Shown piece after piece: positions 1 to 10,723 of a stretch of 64,000 nucleotides of DNA. The notes beneath the pieces are model-generated. The model was not told the DNA's origin. It worked only from the letters and a program-made list of their open reading frames with translations, and made no database searches. The stretch spans positions 8,859,001-8,923,000 of the forward strand of contig JARDYH010000002.1 of the NCBI GenBank assembly GCA_029215795.1, in the 5' to 3' direction. Made by a program: the position numbers and the translations under genes. Source of the stretch: Anniella stebbinsi (lineage: Eukaryota > Chordata > Lepidosauria > Squamata > Anniellidae). The stretch's first letter is position 1, and each line of letters starts with the position of its first letter.

Positions 1-110
1 TAATGTATTTGTTTTATATGTTTTAATCAGGTTTATGTATTTTCTAGTATTTTTGTATTCAATGTTGTTCCCCGCCTTGATCCAGAGGGAGAGGTGGGTA
101 AGAAGTAAAT

Positions 111-157
<47 letters not shown>
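1..157 (+). mobile_element. L2-like LINE 3' end (LINE-A), cut by window start
   Basis: The 3' untranslated tail (TAATGTATT...TTTTATGTATTT...GTTGTTCCCCGCC...GAGAGG..GGTAAGAA) recurs at 9400-9520 and 23450-23560 on this strand and at 18850-18990 on the other. In those copies it follows an L2-type reverse transcriptase C-terminus. Here the tail runs into an ATG microsatellite. L2-clade elements commonly end in short tandem repeats, so the microsatellite is probably the expanded LINE tail. Confidence 0.8.
111..157. repeat. (ATG)n microsatellite, about 15 units
   Basis: An uninterrupted trinucleotide run directly abuts the LINE-A 3' end. It creates spurious poly-Asp and poly-Met reading frames that are not genes. 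Confidence 0.97.
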
Positions 158-159
<2 letters not shown>

Positions 160-567
160 ATCATTGCTCTGCTCCCCGCTTCACTTTCGTACTGAGGATG
201 AGCTCAAATTACACAGGGGAGTCTGCCGAGACCACTTGGACCCTACGGGACAAAGACAGCAGTGTCCTTTATAGCGGAACTTACCTGCACATGGCAGGAA
301 ATCCTGACAAATCCCAACTTATTTTTTAAAAGTCAGGTTCAGTGTGGCTTATTTTAAGACATGCAAACAGGGAAATGGAGCAGGAGACGTGTGGCCATAT
401 CACTGTGTCGTCGAACTGACCCACGAAGATCCATAAGTGGCCAGTCGCGAGCATGGGATAAAATCCTTGTCTCATGATGCTCATCCTCTGGGAAATGCTA
501 AATCACCCATGTGCAACTAGTGGGCCCCACTTGGGCAACAGAAGCAACAGGAGTTCTGATCAGCAGC
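158..567. other. Unclassified, probably old repeat
   Basis: No gene is seen. The segment around 430-482 (CGAGCATGGGATAAAATCC...ATGCTCATC) resembles 8770-8815 (TGAGCGTGCAATAAAATGCTCATC), so the stretch probably contains part of an undefined repeat family shared with 8455-8815. Confidence 0.4.
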
Positions 568-1021
568 TGATCCTGGGTTCAACCAGGGATGACCTGGGTC
601 CCGGACAACTCCGAAGACTGTGGGCGGTTTGGCCAATGCTCCCAGGTCCTCCCTCCTCCCTGTGAGTAGTGCAACACAACAATAAGCACAGAGCTCTGTG
701 GGGGGGGGGGGGGGTCCATGCCCATCGGGGGGGGAGAAGGGGATGAGCTATTTTTGTCATTCCTGGAATGGCTGTCGGTGTTTTACAGCGCTGACTTTTG
801 ATGTCCCCCCTCCCTTTTTAAAACTTATTTTGGTGCTGGATCGCACCCTCGCACTTGCGCATACATCTCCTCTTCCGGAAAAAAACCCACCACACTGGAA
901 CATCCCTCTTTACATCCGGTATGGTGTGCTGGCATTTAGATGCAGGGGGACGATCCCGGAAGCAGGTAAGCCTGGGAACCTCCATCCCCCTCCCAGAAGG
1001 CCCATGGATGTAGATGAGCCC
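568..1021 (+). mobile_element. CTACACC-family GC-rich element
   Basis: This matches the element at 10724-11206 in layout. A 'GATCC(C/T)GGGTTCAACCAGGGA' block comes first, then a GC-rich middle with poly-G (700-714), a GGACGATCCCGGAAGCAGGTAAG block and the end GATGTAGATGAGCCC. It has no coding potential and looks like a non-autonomous DNA element. The superfamily is undetermined because no clear target duplication is seen. Confidence 0.6.
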
Positions 1022-1378
1022 AATGTTTTGCTTGAAGTAGAGCAGCAAATGCCAACTGAACCCCCCCCCCCCGCCCCGCTGCCAAGTAAAGATGCATACA
1101 TAGTGGTGACGTGCTGGGAAAATCCTCCCACATCTCTTTCGACCATTCCCATTCAGCCTGATAGAAGAGAAATTGCTTTCAAAAAGGAATGCAAAGGTGA
1201 AGAAAATTGTCCTGGGTTGGATTTGGGGTTCTTACTTATGCATTGGCCGAAAAGTGCGCATGAGTGTCCTGTCTTCTACTGTACACTCATTTCTGTGGCA
1301 GCCTTTTGACTCCTTGGCTTCCAACACTTCAATTAAAGTCCAGGGAAGATACCATGAATTAACCTGTCTCATAGGTCC
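1022..1378. other. No recognisable feature; poly-C tract
   Basis: I see no gene. A run of 12 C lies at 1061-1072. Open frames over this stretch lack codon bias or domains and are taken as chance. Confidence 0.5.
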
Positions 1379-1663
1379 CCTCTACAAGATTTTGATTTGA
1401 CGCCCGGTTGCCCAATTATGCGCATATACGGAGAAGCGCATTTACTCCGAATACCTATTCACGAGAGGCGGTGAAGCGCATTACGGGCTATATGAAACAT
1501 ACTTTAAAGTTGTTAACATGCGGAGAATCGCATGTTTACATGGCCATAAGGCGCTTTAACTCCTGCGGCAAATAAACTCGCCATTTAACGCGCATTTGAA
1601 AATGTGAATAATTGGAGATAAAAAGCGCCTCGAGCCCCGATTTGCGCTCCGCTCTTGTGGAGG
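1379..1663 (+). mobile_element. GCGC-family inverted-repeat element
   Basis: The element is bounded by CCTCTACAAGA and a reverse-complementary ...CTTGTGGAGG end. It is studded with GCGCAT/GCGCTT words (about eight in 285 bp), unusual in this CpG-poor AT-rich window. A second copy lies in reverse orientation at 36670-36969 with matching ends (CATCTACATGAGCAG and GAATTCTTGTAGAGG). It is a likely MITE with no coding capacity. Confidence 0.6.
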
Positions 1664-2264
1664 TAAAATTTGTCATGCGCCTTGAAAGAGCTTTAAATCA
1701 GAGGCACCCATAGAGCTTCTTTTTTTTCAGATCAGGAAGCACAGGCAGCCTGGGAGGCTGCAGAACAATTGAGAGCTACGTAATAGAAAGCAGACACACA
1801 AGCCGCACAGTGATGAAGCTCAAAAACAAAAAAATCTAAATAAGTTATAAAATAGCCTGAGAATGATGCAGAAAAAAATGGAAACATCTTCTATGAGGGA
1901 AGAACACTTTCAGGAAATTGGAGGACTGATTTTGGCATGGTGCTAGCTCCACCTTTTCCATGCCCCCTTACCCCTGCATCGAGGAGGATGCAAAATGGAG
2001 GCCAGCTTGCCAACACAGCCGATGCTGTTGCCACGTGCTGTGGCAGAACACACACACACAAAATGCTCAGGAAAAAAGAAAGAAGCTGTGCGGAAAAAAA
2101 AACCACCCTGTGAATTGTGAGCCCTACCTCTGAGAAACCATTTGAGAATTTCTCCTCCCCCTGAATAAACTCTGTGAAATTGTTCCCCCTGCTTCCCTGC
2201 CCACAAAGAGGATGGAGAATTTTGATAGGCCAGTTGAGCTCAGCTTTAGCGCGTAGTCCGAACT
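1664..2264. other. No recognisable gene
   Basis: Non-coding stretch with a short CA run near 2046-2060. I see nothing that matches the other repeats in the window. Confidence 0.4.
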
Positions 2265-2442
2265 CAAGGCCTGTCCGGTTATTTTGGTGCTTGAGGCAGA
2301 AAATCACCTCTCTCCCCCCCTCTCTCTCCTTCGCCCTCGCAGTAAAAATTCAATAATAATAAATTAAATAAATAACAGCTTGCCGACCTTCCCTGACACC
2401 TAAAATTAGCTGCCTGAGGCAGCCTAATAAGGCCAGCCCTGT
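2265..2442. mobile_element. Short inverted-repeat (MITE-like) element
   Basis: The left end AAGGCCTGTCCGGTTATT resembles the reverse complement of the right end (CAGGGCTGGCCTTATT). Internal GCTTGAGGCAGAAA and GCCTGAGGCAGCC blocks also face each other. The size and arrangement fit a small DNA element; the assignment is tentative. Confidence 0.4.
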
Positions 2443-2757
2443 TGCATGCTGATACTCAGAGCATAATCAGCTGAACAGGAAATAAGTGGCGGTGACCCTG
2501 ATTTGGAAGCTAGTGTGGGGAGAACTCAGCTAGGCTTTATATTCCCCTCCCTCCATCATTATTCCTTCTCAATCAGCTGCCCCAAATTCTTAAGGGAGGG
2601 GGGGAACCTTCCACAAAAGGCTCTTTCGGAGTGCACAGTCTGGAGACGCATGAAACTATTTATCGTGGCATTTGTTTCTGAATTGCTGTACATCGGTACT
2701 GCTTGGGCCACCTTCAGGCAAGGGAAGAATAAAAACATACACTCGTTCCATAATTCC

Positions 2758-2966
2758 GGAATTGTTACCCTTCATCGTTACAGCATATGTGCCTTTGGCT
2801 TAATTGTGCATCGTCCCCCTTTCGGATGCATGGCCCTGGTTTAAGTGTGCATCGTTACTCTTCCGAAACACAGCCTTATGGCATAATTTGGCATAATTCC
2901 CTATTCAAACGCACGGACTTCTGCCTTAACTGCACATCATTGCCCATTCAAAAGTGGTCTAATGCC
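2758..2966. repeat. Degenerate 42-bp minisatellite, five units
   Basis: Units begin near 2758, 2800, 2841, 2883 and 2926 (lengths 41-43). Each reads roughly TTAATTGTGCATCGTTNCCC, then TTC..A..GCA...CC, then T.TGGC. A sixth partial unit starts at 2967 and runs into poly-T. Divergence between units is high, so the array is old. Confidence 0.6.
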
Positions 2967-4569
2967 AATCTGCATCTTTTTTTTTTTTTGCACAATTAGT
3001 TTAATTGCTCAACAGCTTGTGCAATCAGTCATGCGTGTGTGTATATGTGGGTGTGTGCACATCCAATTATGTTGTTTGCAAACTTGTTTCTCTTTCAGGA
3101 AATGTGTCTATAGTAATACACGATTTCCACTGGGAATCGGACAATCACAGATATTCATGGCAATTACTACCTTTCTGCTAGCCATCCAGGCTCATAAGTG
3201 ATGACTAACAAGGTATATTGGCCAGCAAGCACTGGCCCAACATGTTCAGTTTGGAAAGTTAAAGATTCCTCCCTGGAACAAAGAATGACTATCAAATTGT
3301 GTTCCTTCTGACTTGTCGCACAAAATTGTTTACAAATAGACCATGCAATTCACGGTCCTCTAATTTGTTTCTGGGTTTTCACCAGCTCTTAACACAACCC
3401 TCTGAGAAGAGCTGATGAAGGCAGCTGGTGATGAGCATATTAGACCTAAAAAGATTCTTGTTAAAATTATTTTCAATTGTTCATACACGTTGCTGTTTTT
3501 ATTGTGTCTTTTAACTTTGTCGTTTTGTTTTTGAATTCATAAAAATGAGGTAGAAATGCCCTCTATTTCTGACATTCAGCTGTGCTTAAATAAATAGCCA
3601 AAATGGCACCTCCCATGGACAAGAGGGAATTCTATCAGCAGGCTTGGGGGAATCCCAAACTTTGCCGAAGTATGGCACATCTTTAGAGAGGAAAAAGCTT
3701 AAGGGGGGGGGGGGCTCCCAAAACAGGCCAATGTAGATGGAGCATGTTTATGGAATCACATAATGCTGACTCAAGTGTTGGGGTCAGGGGGACAGAAAAT
3801 GTGGGAGTGGAAATTGAATAGGATAACTAGAACCCTGATAATGTTGGTCCAGGTCCCACTTGTAATCATCATCATCATCGTCATCATCATCATCATCATC
3901 CCTGCTGTCCATGCCTTTATGCAGCCTAAAGGCACTCTCAGGATTGCATTCAATTAGGTTCTCAATCATCCCAAGACAAGGATACTATGTCAGAAATAGG
4001 ACTTAGCTCCGTGCCTCTGAAAGCCATGCCTATTTTTTGATTCTCCGGATTATGCTGTCTCAACTCCATGGATAATTCCCTTTGTTTGTATGCATGGAAT
4101 GCACATATACTCAAACTCTCCTCCTCCACAATCCATGTCACTGTTCATCAGCTTGCGAACAACGCTAGCGGCACCGAAGAAACACTCGATGCGGAGCTCT
4201 GAAGAACGTCCCAGATGATTCAACTATCTACACATTGGTTGTGTTTTAAAGATCCCAAATATGCCCGCCAAGGGCTTTCACCTCCTGCCAAGTTCCTCCT
4301 TAGAGCTCATCTGCAGTGCTACTTTGATAAAATACCATATGGAATCAGGAACTCTCTGGTGGGTAGCTGCTATTTCTTATGAAATCTCTAAGTGCGCCAG
4401 TTAGCCTTAATTAAAGCAATGGCAGTTGTCTATGCTAATAAAGCCAGTCCTGGCCAGGTTATATCATCATTGTGCTGCTACTCTGTTGTGTTCTCGTTGG
4501 ACTAAAGTATGAATTGCATTGTCCAGAAGAAAGGCCTTTGAATGTATGAAGAAGCTTTATGTTAAGGCA
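2967..4569. other. Long non-coding stretch
   Basis: No gene is recognised. It holds a poly-T run (2978-2989), a 12-G tract (3703-3714) and an (ATC)n microsatellite (3864-3900). The remainder looks unique. Confidence 0.5.
3864..3900. repeat. (ATC)n microsatellite with one interruption
   Basis: The ATC run is broken by a single GTC. It yields a poly-Asp frame on the minus strand that is not a gene. Confidence 0.95.
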
Positions 4570-4742
4570 TTTGTCCATCTACTCCACTGTTATCTGCTCT
4601 GACTGGCATTGGGTCCCAAGGACTCGGAGTGATTTCCTGTCCAGCTACTGAGTTCCTTTACAGCTAATTATGCTGGGGATTGCACCTGGTTTTTTTTTAA
4701 ATGCAAAAACGTAAGCTCTATTATGGAACTATGCTCCTTCTA
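4570..4742 (-). mobile_element. Decayed tRNA-related SINE
   Basis: It contains, in order, CCATCTACTCCACTGTTATC, a TCTGACTGGCA block, GGGGATTGCACCTGG and then a degenerate CTCTA..TGGAAC..TGC. Read on the minus strand, the last part resembles a tRNA-like head (GCTC-TAGAGC...AGGTNCAATCCC, a B-box analogue). The same order of blocks is seen at 7145-7340 and partly at 27060-27245. It is heavily mutated. Confidence 0.5.
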
Positions 4743-5470
4743 ATTTGGACCAGAACAAGTTCTCAGTTGACTTCCCTGGTATAATTACAACACAGATCTC
4801 CAACCTCTTTAAGTTGGTGGACACATCTGGAATGTTGAGAGAGTGTTGTGTGTGATCTTTCAAAATGGCTACCATGGAGAGGGCTGCCCATTCATAAAAT
4901 GGCTGTCACAGTGGTCATGGCTAGTCATAAGTACATAAGAAGAACCTAGTGCAGTATTCTTTTCATGCAGTAGCCAACCTGCTGCCTGTAGGAAACCCAG
5001 AAGTAGGGCATGAGTAGTCACAACACTCCTTTCCCAGAATGCAAAGTAGTAAAACTAAAACAAGAATTGCTGAAGAATCTAAGCGGTAGGCAGAGAAAGA
5101 GAAAATAACTGCGTGATCCTCTTGATGCTCTCCAGAGCACATCAGGATCCTCTTCAAGGGCTGTTGCCATGGCAGTGAGTAAGTAAATAAAGATGGTTTG
5201 ATCAGTCTTATGAAAAAAAGAAGACCTGAAAAGGCCTTACTTCTCAATGAAGCTTTTTTTAACCTCAGTAGGCTATAGCATGTGGACTAGGGCCTAAGGA
5301 TACAGGAGGCTCATACAGGAGAAAGCATTTATCTGATGATTATAGCAGAGAGAGGACAGTGTCAGTAACAACTGAGGCTAAAGTGTATGGGACTGTCCAA
5401 ATGCTTAATATAGGGTGTGATTTCAGATATGGTTCTACATCTCCACCTAAGCATCAGCATGTAGATATCC
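4743..5470. other. Non-coding stretch with possible CR1 trace
   Basis: The segment at 4930-5010 (CATAAGAAGAACC..., GCAGTAGCCAACC) resembles the minus-strand CR1 3' end at 44148-44230. It is too decayed for a firm call. The rest is unassigned. Confidence 0.35.
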
Positions 5471-5478
5471 CATCAGAC

Positions 5479-5917
5479 TAAGTATGGAGAAATCTGTCCA
5501 ATTCTGTTCATCTCCATGTCTCATTTTTCCTCGTCTTCAGTTTGGTTCATCCTGAATTTTGATCATTTCTTTTTTAAAAGTTTGCATGAAAATGCATATC
5601 CATTTTTGGTGTGCATTTTTCCGAATACATACATTTTTGTATGCAACTTTGCCTCAAATATATATTTAACAAGCAATGTTCCTATCATAATGCATTTTAA
5701 TGTTACTTTTACTAAAATATGCACTTTTGTGAACACCTTCCTCCTAACATGCACATTTTTAACACACACTTTTTGATCGGAAGGCTTCATTGCAAAATTC
5801 AGAGAATTTTGAATTTCAAAGGATGACTGAGTTTTGGTTTGTGAATTGGCACAAAAGAAGAAAATTAAGTAGATGATCATTAAAATGGGAACTGAATTAA
5901 GTTCTCCTCCAGCCCTA
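5479..5917. mobile_element. hAT-like non-autonomous element (TGCATTT family), 8-bp target duplication
   Basis: It is flanked by a perfect 8-bp direct repeat CATCAGAC (5471-5478 and 5918-5925). The ends are inverted: TAAGTATGGAGA on the left and the complement of ..CTCCAGCCCTA on the right. The interior consists of about 30-bp imperfect repeats of a TGCATTTTTGT/ATGCACATTTTT type, with no coding capacity. An 8-bp duplication plus TA(G)GG-type ends is characteristic of the hAT superfamily. Confidence 0.75.
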
Positions 5918-5925
5918 CATCAGAC

Positions 5926-7144
5926 TAAGCTCTCCCGTTATTTTAACACAGCAGACCCAGCCTATGGGCAGGATCCAATGTTTCTTTTTTTGTATTATCA
6001 ACAGTTTTGCCATTCCAGAGCAAAAAGTCTGGGTTTGAGAGATTATTGTTGGAGAACATCTTTAAATCCAATTAACCTGTCAAGATTTCAATTCTTCAAG
6101 ATACATCATTGTTCCCCCCCTTTTTTATCAAAATGCCTGAGCCATCCAGCTAAGAATGATAAAGGTTCCGCTTGATCTTTGCAACTCTCACCAAAGCAAT
6201 AATAAAAATCAAACACTTCACTAATCAACCGGTAATGGCCAATGTGAATTGTGATACAACGGTCCGTGAAACAGACAGAACTTAATTTATCTAACCAACC
6301 ATTAGCTCATCAATAAAAGGATTACTAACAGAGATTATTAAAACTGTACATATAAATCTTGGTTATGCTTCTTCTATTAAAAATATTCAATTAGTTTGCA
6401 GAAGTAATTTACTTTATCATCGTTGCAATGTTAACGGCTGTGATTTATCACTAATCTTTCATTTCAGTTAGTTTGGGCCTGATAGGAAGTGCTATAACCC
6501 AATCACACTCCTAAATAGAGAAAATAATTGGGTGATTGGGGATTTGTAGTGACAGTCACGTCATGTACATGGCAATTGGTAGGAGCTGAGAGTCACATGG
6601 ACAATAAGCTGAATATTGCCATCCAGAATGTACCAAGATGACATGTACCCAGAGCAAGAAAAGTATCCAACAGGGAAGACCTCTTCATAATTGAGGTTAA
6701 ATATATAGTTGCCTAGTTCAGCGGTGGAACAAGAAACTCTTGGGAAGTATTGAAATCCTTTTCTCACTGAGATTTTGAGATAAGACTATAAAGTACTTAA
6801 ATATAGTTTAGGAATGGAAAAGCTTAATTTGTTGGTTGCAACAATACATTATAAGTTGGAGTGTTCCCATTCAGTGTCCCAGCTAGCTATGTCCTCTTCC
6901 AGGGAACTTCAATCCATTACCCTGATTTTCTGACCCTCCCTCGCCCCACAGACACTCAGGATGTTGTGGTCTCTGAACATGCACACTCCTTGTTGCAATG
7001 TTTTTGGGTTTATGTTGCTTCCTTAGGGGGGTTTCTTTCCTTCAAATCTGAGCATGCTGATAAACTTGTTGCTCAGTGATCCCTCCTGTTTCTCAGTGAT
7101 CCCGTTTTGTTCACAATCCTGTCAGCAGCCAGCACTCACAGGCT
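5926..7144. other. Mostly unique AT-rich DNA
   Basis: No gene is seen. The part at 6180-6480 is non-repetitive and rich in TAAT/ATTA words, the kind of composition seen in conserved non-coding elements, but conservation cannot be judged from one sequence. Confidence 0.4.
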
Positions 7145-7340
7145 GAGTTTACTATTGGAATGATCTTCTACTAAATGAGACCACTGTTCCATCTAAACCA
7201 GCTTCATCTACCCTAACTGGGAAAAGGACTGTGGTCTCAGTCTTGCCACTTGAGATCCTCATCAATGGAGATGCCAGGAATTAAATCTTCTACAAGCAGA
7301 ACAGGGGCTCTCTATTAACCTATGGCTCCTCATAAAAGTG
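7145..7340 (-). mobile_element. Decayed tRNA-related SINE
   Basis: It shows the same order of blocks as 4570-4742: GAGACCACTGTTCCATCTA, a central part, then GGAGATGCCAGGAATTAAA and TCTACAAGCAG. The GGAGATGCCAGG-ATT block is the complement of a tRNA-like TpsiC/B-box region. Orientation is minus and divergence is high. Confidence 0.5.
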
Positions 7341-7463
7341 GGTTGAGATTGTCACAAAACGAATACAATTGAAGGCAAATAATTTATGGATAAATTGGAG
7401 GGATTGGGTAAGTTTATTCAGAAATAACAGGAGCCAGTGTAGTCAGAAAGAATGGGATGATAA

Positions 7464-7944
7464 GGGCTCATTTACACCTAAGGGTGTAATGGGCGGGAGG
7501 GGGAGGAGTGTGTACTTATCTGCTTTCGCGATCATCCCTCCAGCATCTATACAGTCATGCAACATCCTGGAAGGGCAGAGGGACATTGTGGGTGCCATTT
7601 TTAATTTTTTTTAATAGGAGCCAGTCACACAGCCCCAATCCAGGGGAAAAGAAGGTAAAAAAAACCCCTCACACTCAACCCCCTGGCCATCCCAGGGATG
7701 GTGAAATTGCTGCCCACTCTGGATACAGAGCCACCCGATGAAGCTCCGTGCCCTGCACCACACCAGCTGCAGTACTCAGGGTTGTCCCGGGACTGTGGAA
7801 AAATGGGGACATCCATAGTTGAAGTTACCCTGGGGTCTTTACTAGATCATCCCCAGTTGACCCCGGGGTCCCCTGTACATCATCTGGATGCACAGGGACT
7901 ACCTAGAGACAATCCAGAGATAACTGCATGGTGTAGACATGGCC
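7464..7944 (-). mobile_element. CTACACC-family GC-rich element
   Basis: It starts GGGCTCATTTACACC and ends GGTGTAGACATGGCC, inverted ends typical of this family. Internal landmarks shared with 53204-53714 are ACAGTCATGC-like, CTCCGTGCCCTGCAC, GTTGTCC.GGGACTGTGGAAA, and TTGACCCC...GGATGCACAGGGAC. It has no coding capacity. Confidence 0.65.
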
Positions 7945-8892
7945 TGAGACTATTCTGATATTTCCAATTGGAAAGAAAAGTGGGAATAATTGTCCACCAT
8001 ATGCACCGAGAAGACAAGTCACCATTTTAAACTACAGGGAGATAGGATTATGTTACATCTCAGTAAGAACTGCATAACTGCAAAGACACGTTTGAGCAGT
8101 GCTTAGAAAGAATTTAGAATACCCTTTTCTTTTAAGACTTTTAGGAAGGGATTGGGCATCCATCTGTCCTATTAGCAATGCCTCTAGAAGATTTTCTGAC
8201 TTGGGGGTATTCAGACTATCTGCTAAATTGGTTTCCTTCCAAATCTATATGACCTTATGATTTTGTGATTTGCAATAGAAAAATAGGAGGGAGAATATTT
8301 GCCCTATTGTAACAGCAGATAATATATGGCTTGTGAGCACATTTCCTGGAGTTGAAAGAATCCAGGCAGGTCCAACTTTTTTTCCCCCTTCTATCAAGTA
8401 GCTCAGGGGGTCTCCCATCCATGACATGAGCCCTGCTGGAGTAGACCAAATGCCTATTTAGACTGTCATCAGAAGTGGGGGATCACGGTTCCCTACCGCC
8501 GCTTCTCTGCCCCAGCTCCTGTCCCACAGTACTTCCTCTTTCTTCCTAGAAAAGGAAGTAAACAAAGACAACGTGGCCCAATCAGGGGCTGTTTTTATTT
8601 CACCGCTTTTCCCCCACACAGCAGGAAATGGCGGCACATTCCATTTCACACACACAAAAAAGTCAGATTAAAAGGGGTCAATTTTGTGATGGGAGAAAGG
8701 CAAGAAGGAGCGGAAGGTGCGCGGGAGGCGGATGGCGACATCTAAAGGACATACAAAAAACTGTGAGTGGGCAGTAGTGAGCGTGCAATAAAATGCTCAT
8801 CCGATGAACCCCTTAATCCAGCATCTTGCCATCTGTGATCAAAAAGATGCTTCTTGGGAGCCCACAAGGAGGGTATGAAAGCAATCACACTC
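7945..8892. other. Non-coding stretch with unclassified repeat
   Basis: No gene is seen. The interval 8455-8815 is more GC-rich than its surroundings. Its end (TGAGCGTGCAATAAAATGCTCATC) resembles 430-482, suggesting an undefined short repeat family. Confidence 0.4.
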
Positions 8893-9121
8893 CTATTTAT
8901 TTATTACATTTATATCCCACCTTTTTTCTTCCAAGGAACCGGAAGCGGTGTACACAATCCTCCTCCTCTCCATTTTATCCTCACAACAACAACCCTGTGA
9001 GGTAGGCTGGGTTGAGAGGTTGTGACTGGCCTTAAATCACTCACTGAGCTTCCATGGCCATGTGGGGACTAGAGCCCAGATCTCCCGACTCCCAGTCTAA
9101 CACTCTAGCCACTACACCACA
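8893..9121 (-). mobile_element. tRNA-derived SINE, near full length
   Basis: Read on the minus strand it starts with a tRNA-like head. An A-box-like TAGTGGCTAGAGTG precedes a GTTAGACTGGGAGTCGGGAG block, and the B box GGCTCTAGTCC is at 9065-9075. A body with CCTACCTCACAGGGTTG and GAGGATAAAATGG follows. It ends GGGATATAAATGTAATAAA with an AAATA tail at 8893-8905. The same SINE lies at 54701-54855 on the plus strand. The CCTCACAGGGTTGT and GAGGATAAAATG core recalls MIR/CORE-type SINEs, and the tail resembles L2-type 3' ends, so L2 is a plausible mobilising partner. Confidence 0.8.
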
Positions 9122-9149
9122 CTTGTTCTCCTATGCTGACTTCAGAGAC

Positions 9150-9517
9150 ATACTGTCACCGAATATGGAGATCGCCTTCTCCCGTACAATCTGTCCCACA
9201 CACTCAGGTCCTCTGGGAAAAATTTACTTCAGACAGCCAAAACTAGGCTGACAACCATTACCCAGAGGGCCTTCTCTTCTGCCGCTCTCAGACTGTGGAA
9301 TGGCCTGCCAGGAGAGATTCGTCAACTTAACAGTCCCTTCGAATTTAGGAAAGCCATGAAGACTGATCTCTTCCAGCAGGCCTACCTAGTTGAACTTTAA
9401 GAGTTTCATTGTTATTTTAATAATGTATTGGTTTTGTATGTTTTTACTCAGTTTTATGTATTTGTATTTAACGTTGTTCCCCGCCTCGATCCGGAGGGAG
9501 AGACAGGTAAGAAATAA

Positions 9518-9550
<33 letters not shown>
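9150..9550 (+). mobile_element. L2-like LINE 3' part (LINE-A)
   Basis: It encodes the C-terminus of an L2-type ORF2 in broken frames (matches: LRSSGKN, TQRAFSSAAL, LWNGLPGEI, FRKAMKTDLF, QAYLVEL-stop near 9400). The LINE-A 3' untranslated tail and an ATT microsatellite (9518-9550) follow. It is heavily 5'-truncated and abuts the SINE at 8893-9121. Confidence 0.8.
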
Positions 9551-9552
<2 letters not shown>

Positions 9553-10449
9553 CCACCCTGCCTAATGGCCACTAATAGCTACATCCTTTATTAATTTGCC
9601 TAATCCCTTTTCAAAGTGGTCATCACAACATCTTGTAGCTGCAGTTTCGTTAAGCATCAACCTGGCGCCTCATTCCTTGTTCTTTTCCTATGGATGTCTC
9701 TGAGCCCCACATGAGGCCAAGAAGCATCCATGGGAAAGTAGTTGGGGACAGATAGTGACCCCCTCACTTTTCTTGAAAGCAATCTAGAGCACCTTGGCAG
9801 GTACGAAGAAAGATGCCTTAGAACACACTGTTACCCAGAGGTGCCACATTGTCAACCCTGGCTTAGCTTCAGTAGCAGAATGCCATTATTGAGGTCATTT
9901 GCCTTGTCATGTAAGAGCTGTTCTTAATCCTATCACAGGGTTTTGGAAACTCATTTATTTTAAAACTAAAACATGATACGGCTAAATATTTCATTCCACA
10001 TAAAGCACCCATGCACCAAAGGTATCTTTTTAATTAAAAAGCTAGCAATTAAAAAAACAATCAGCTAATTTCCTAATTAAATCCGACATGCAGTCATAAA
10101 TTTGGGTTTCCAGTAAATTGCTTACTGGTGTCATCATGTCATGTAGGAGTGTAACACGTAATTTTTTAATAGCCAATTAGCCTGTTCCTCCTGATCCAGA
10201 GTGTTGTTCTCTTGAATGGTTAATTCAATAAACCTGTCAGCTCAATGCATGCTGGATTTCAACACTGGGCAAGCACGATTAGATAAGTGCCTGGGTGGAA
10301 GGATGCATTTTTGTGGAGAGGTGGGAGAATACCTGGAAGGAAAAGAGAGAGAGGCAAAGACAGAGGGTGAAGAACAATTTATCTCAGTGTGAGGCTGTTC
10401 TTGAAGAGCATTTGGAAACTTCAGCAGGTAATACATTTGCTAACTAGGG
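9551..10449. other. Unique AT-rich DNA
   Basis: No gene is seen. The interval 9940-10210 contains many homeodomain-type words (TTAATTAAAA, CTAATTTCCTAATTAAAT, AATTTTTTAATAGCCAATTAG) and no resemblance to the repeats here. It is a candidate conserved non-coding element, unproven. Confidence 0.4.
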
Positions 10450-10451
10450 TA

Positions 10452-10668
10452 GGGTGACCATATGGAAAGGAGGACAGGGCTCCTGTATCTTTAACGGTCA
10501 TATAGAAAAAGGAATTTCAGCAGGTATCCTTTGTATGCATGTAGCACCTGGTGAAATTCCTTCTTCATCACCAGAATTAAAGCTGTAGGAGCCCTGCCCT
10601 CTTTTATATCTGGCCACCCTAGTTTAGCTCCTTCAACTTTAACTGTTGTGATGAAGAGGGAATTACAC
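10452..10668 (+). mobile_element. Double-foldback element, truncated (one unit plus part of second)
   Basis: The first ~168-bp unit (10452-10619) has GGGTGACCATAT...ATATCTGGCCACCC ends and TA at both borders. It is itself an imperfect palindrome (TTTCAGCAGG...CCTGGTGAAATTCC core). A partial second unit (CTTTAACTGTTGTGATGAAGAGGGAATT) continues to about 10668 and then breaks off, so this is a truncated copy of the 316-bp form. Confidence 0.7.
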
Positions 10669-10723
10669 CTATCATTATATGCTCTCTCATCCACCATGCT
10701 CCAAATCACTCTCCTAATAAATC

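Noticed and set aside
35..329. Open frames with poly-Asp or poly-Met
   Set aside because: They are translations of the (ATG)n microsatellite at the LINE-A tail, not genes. The same applies to the frames at 3763-3969.
698..1309. 203-codon open frame
   Set aside because: It overlaps the CTACACC element and flanking DNA, starts in a poly-G tract, and shows no domain.
2758..2966. CRISPR-like array
   Set aside because: Units are fully tandem with no unique spacers, and the context is a vertebrate genome.
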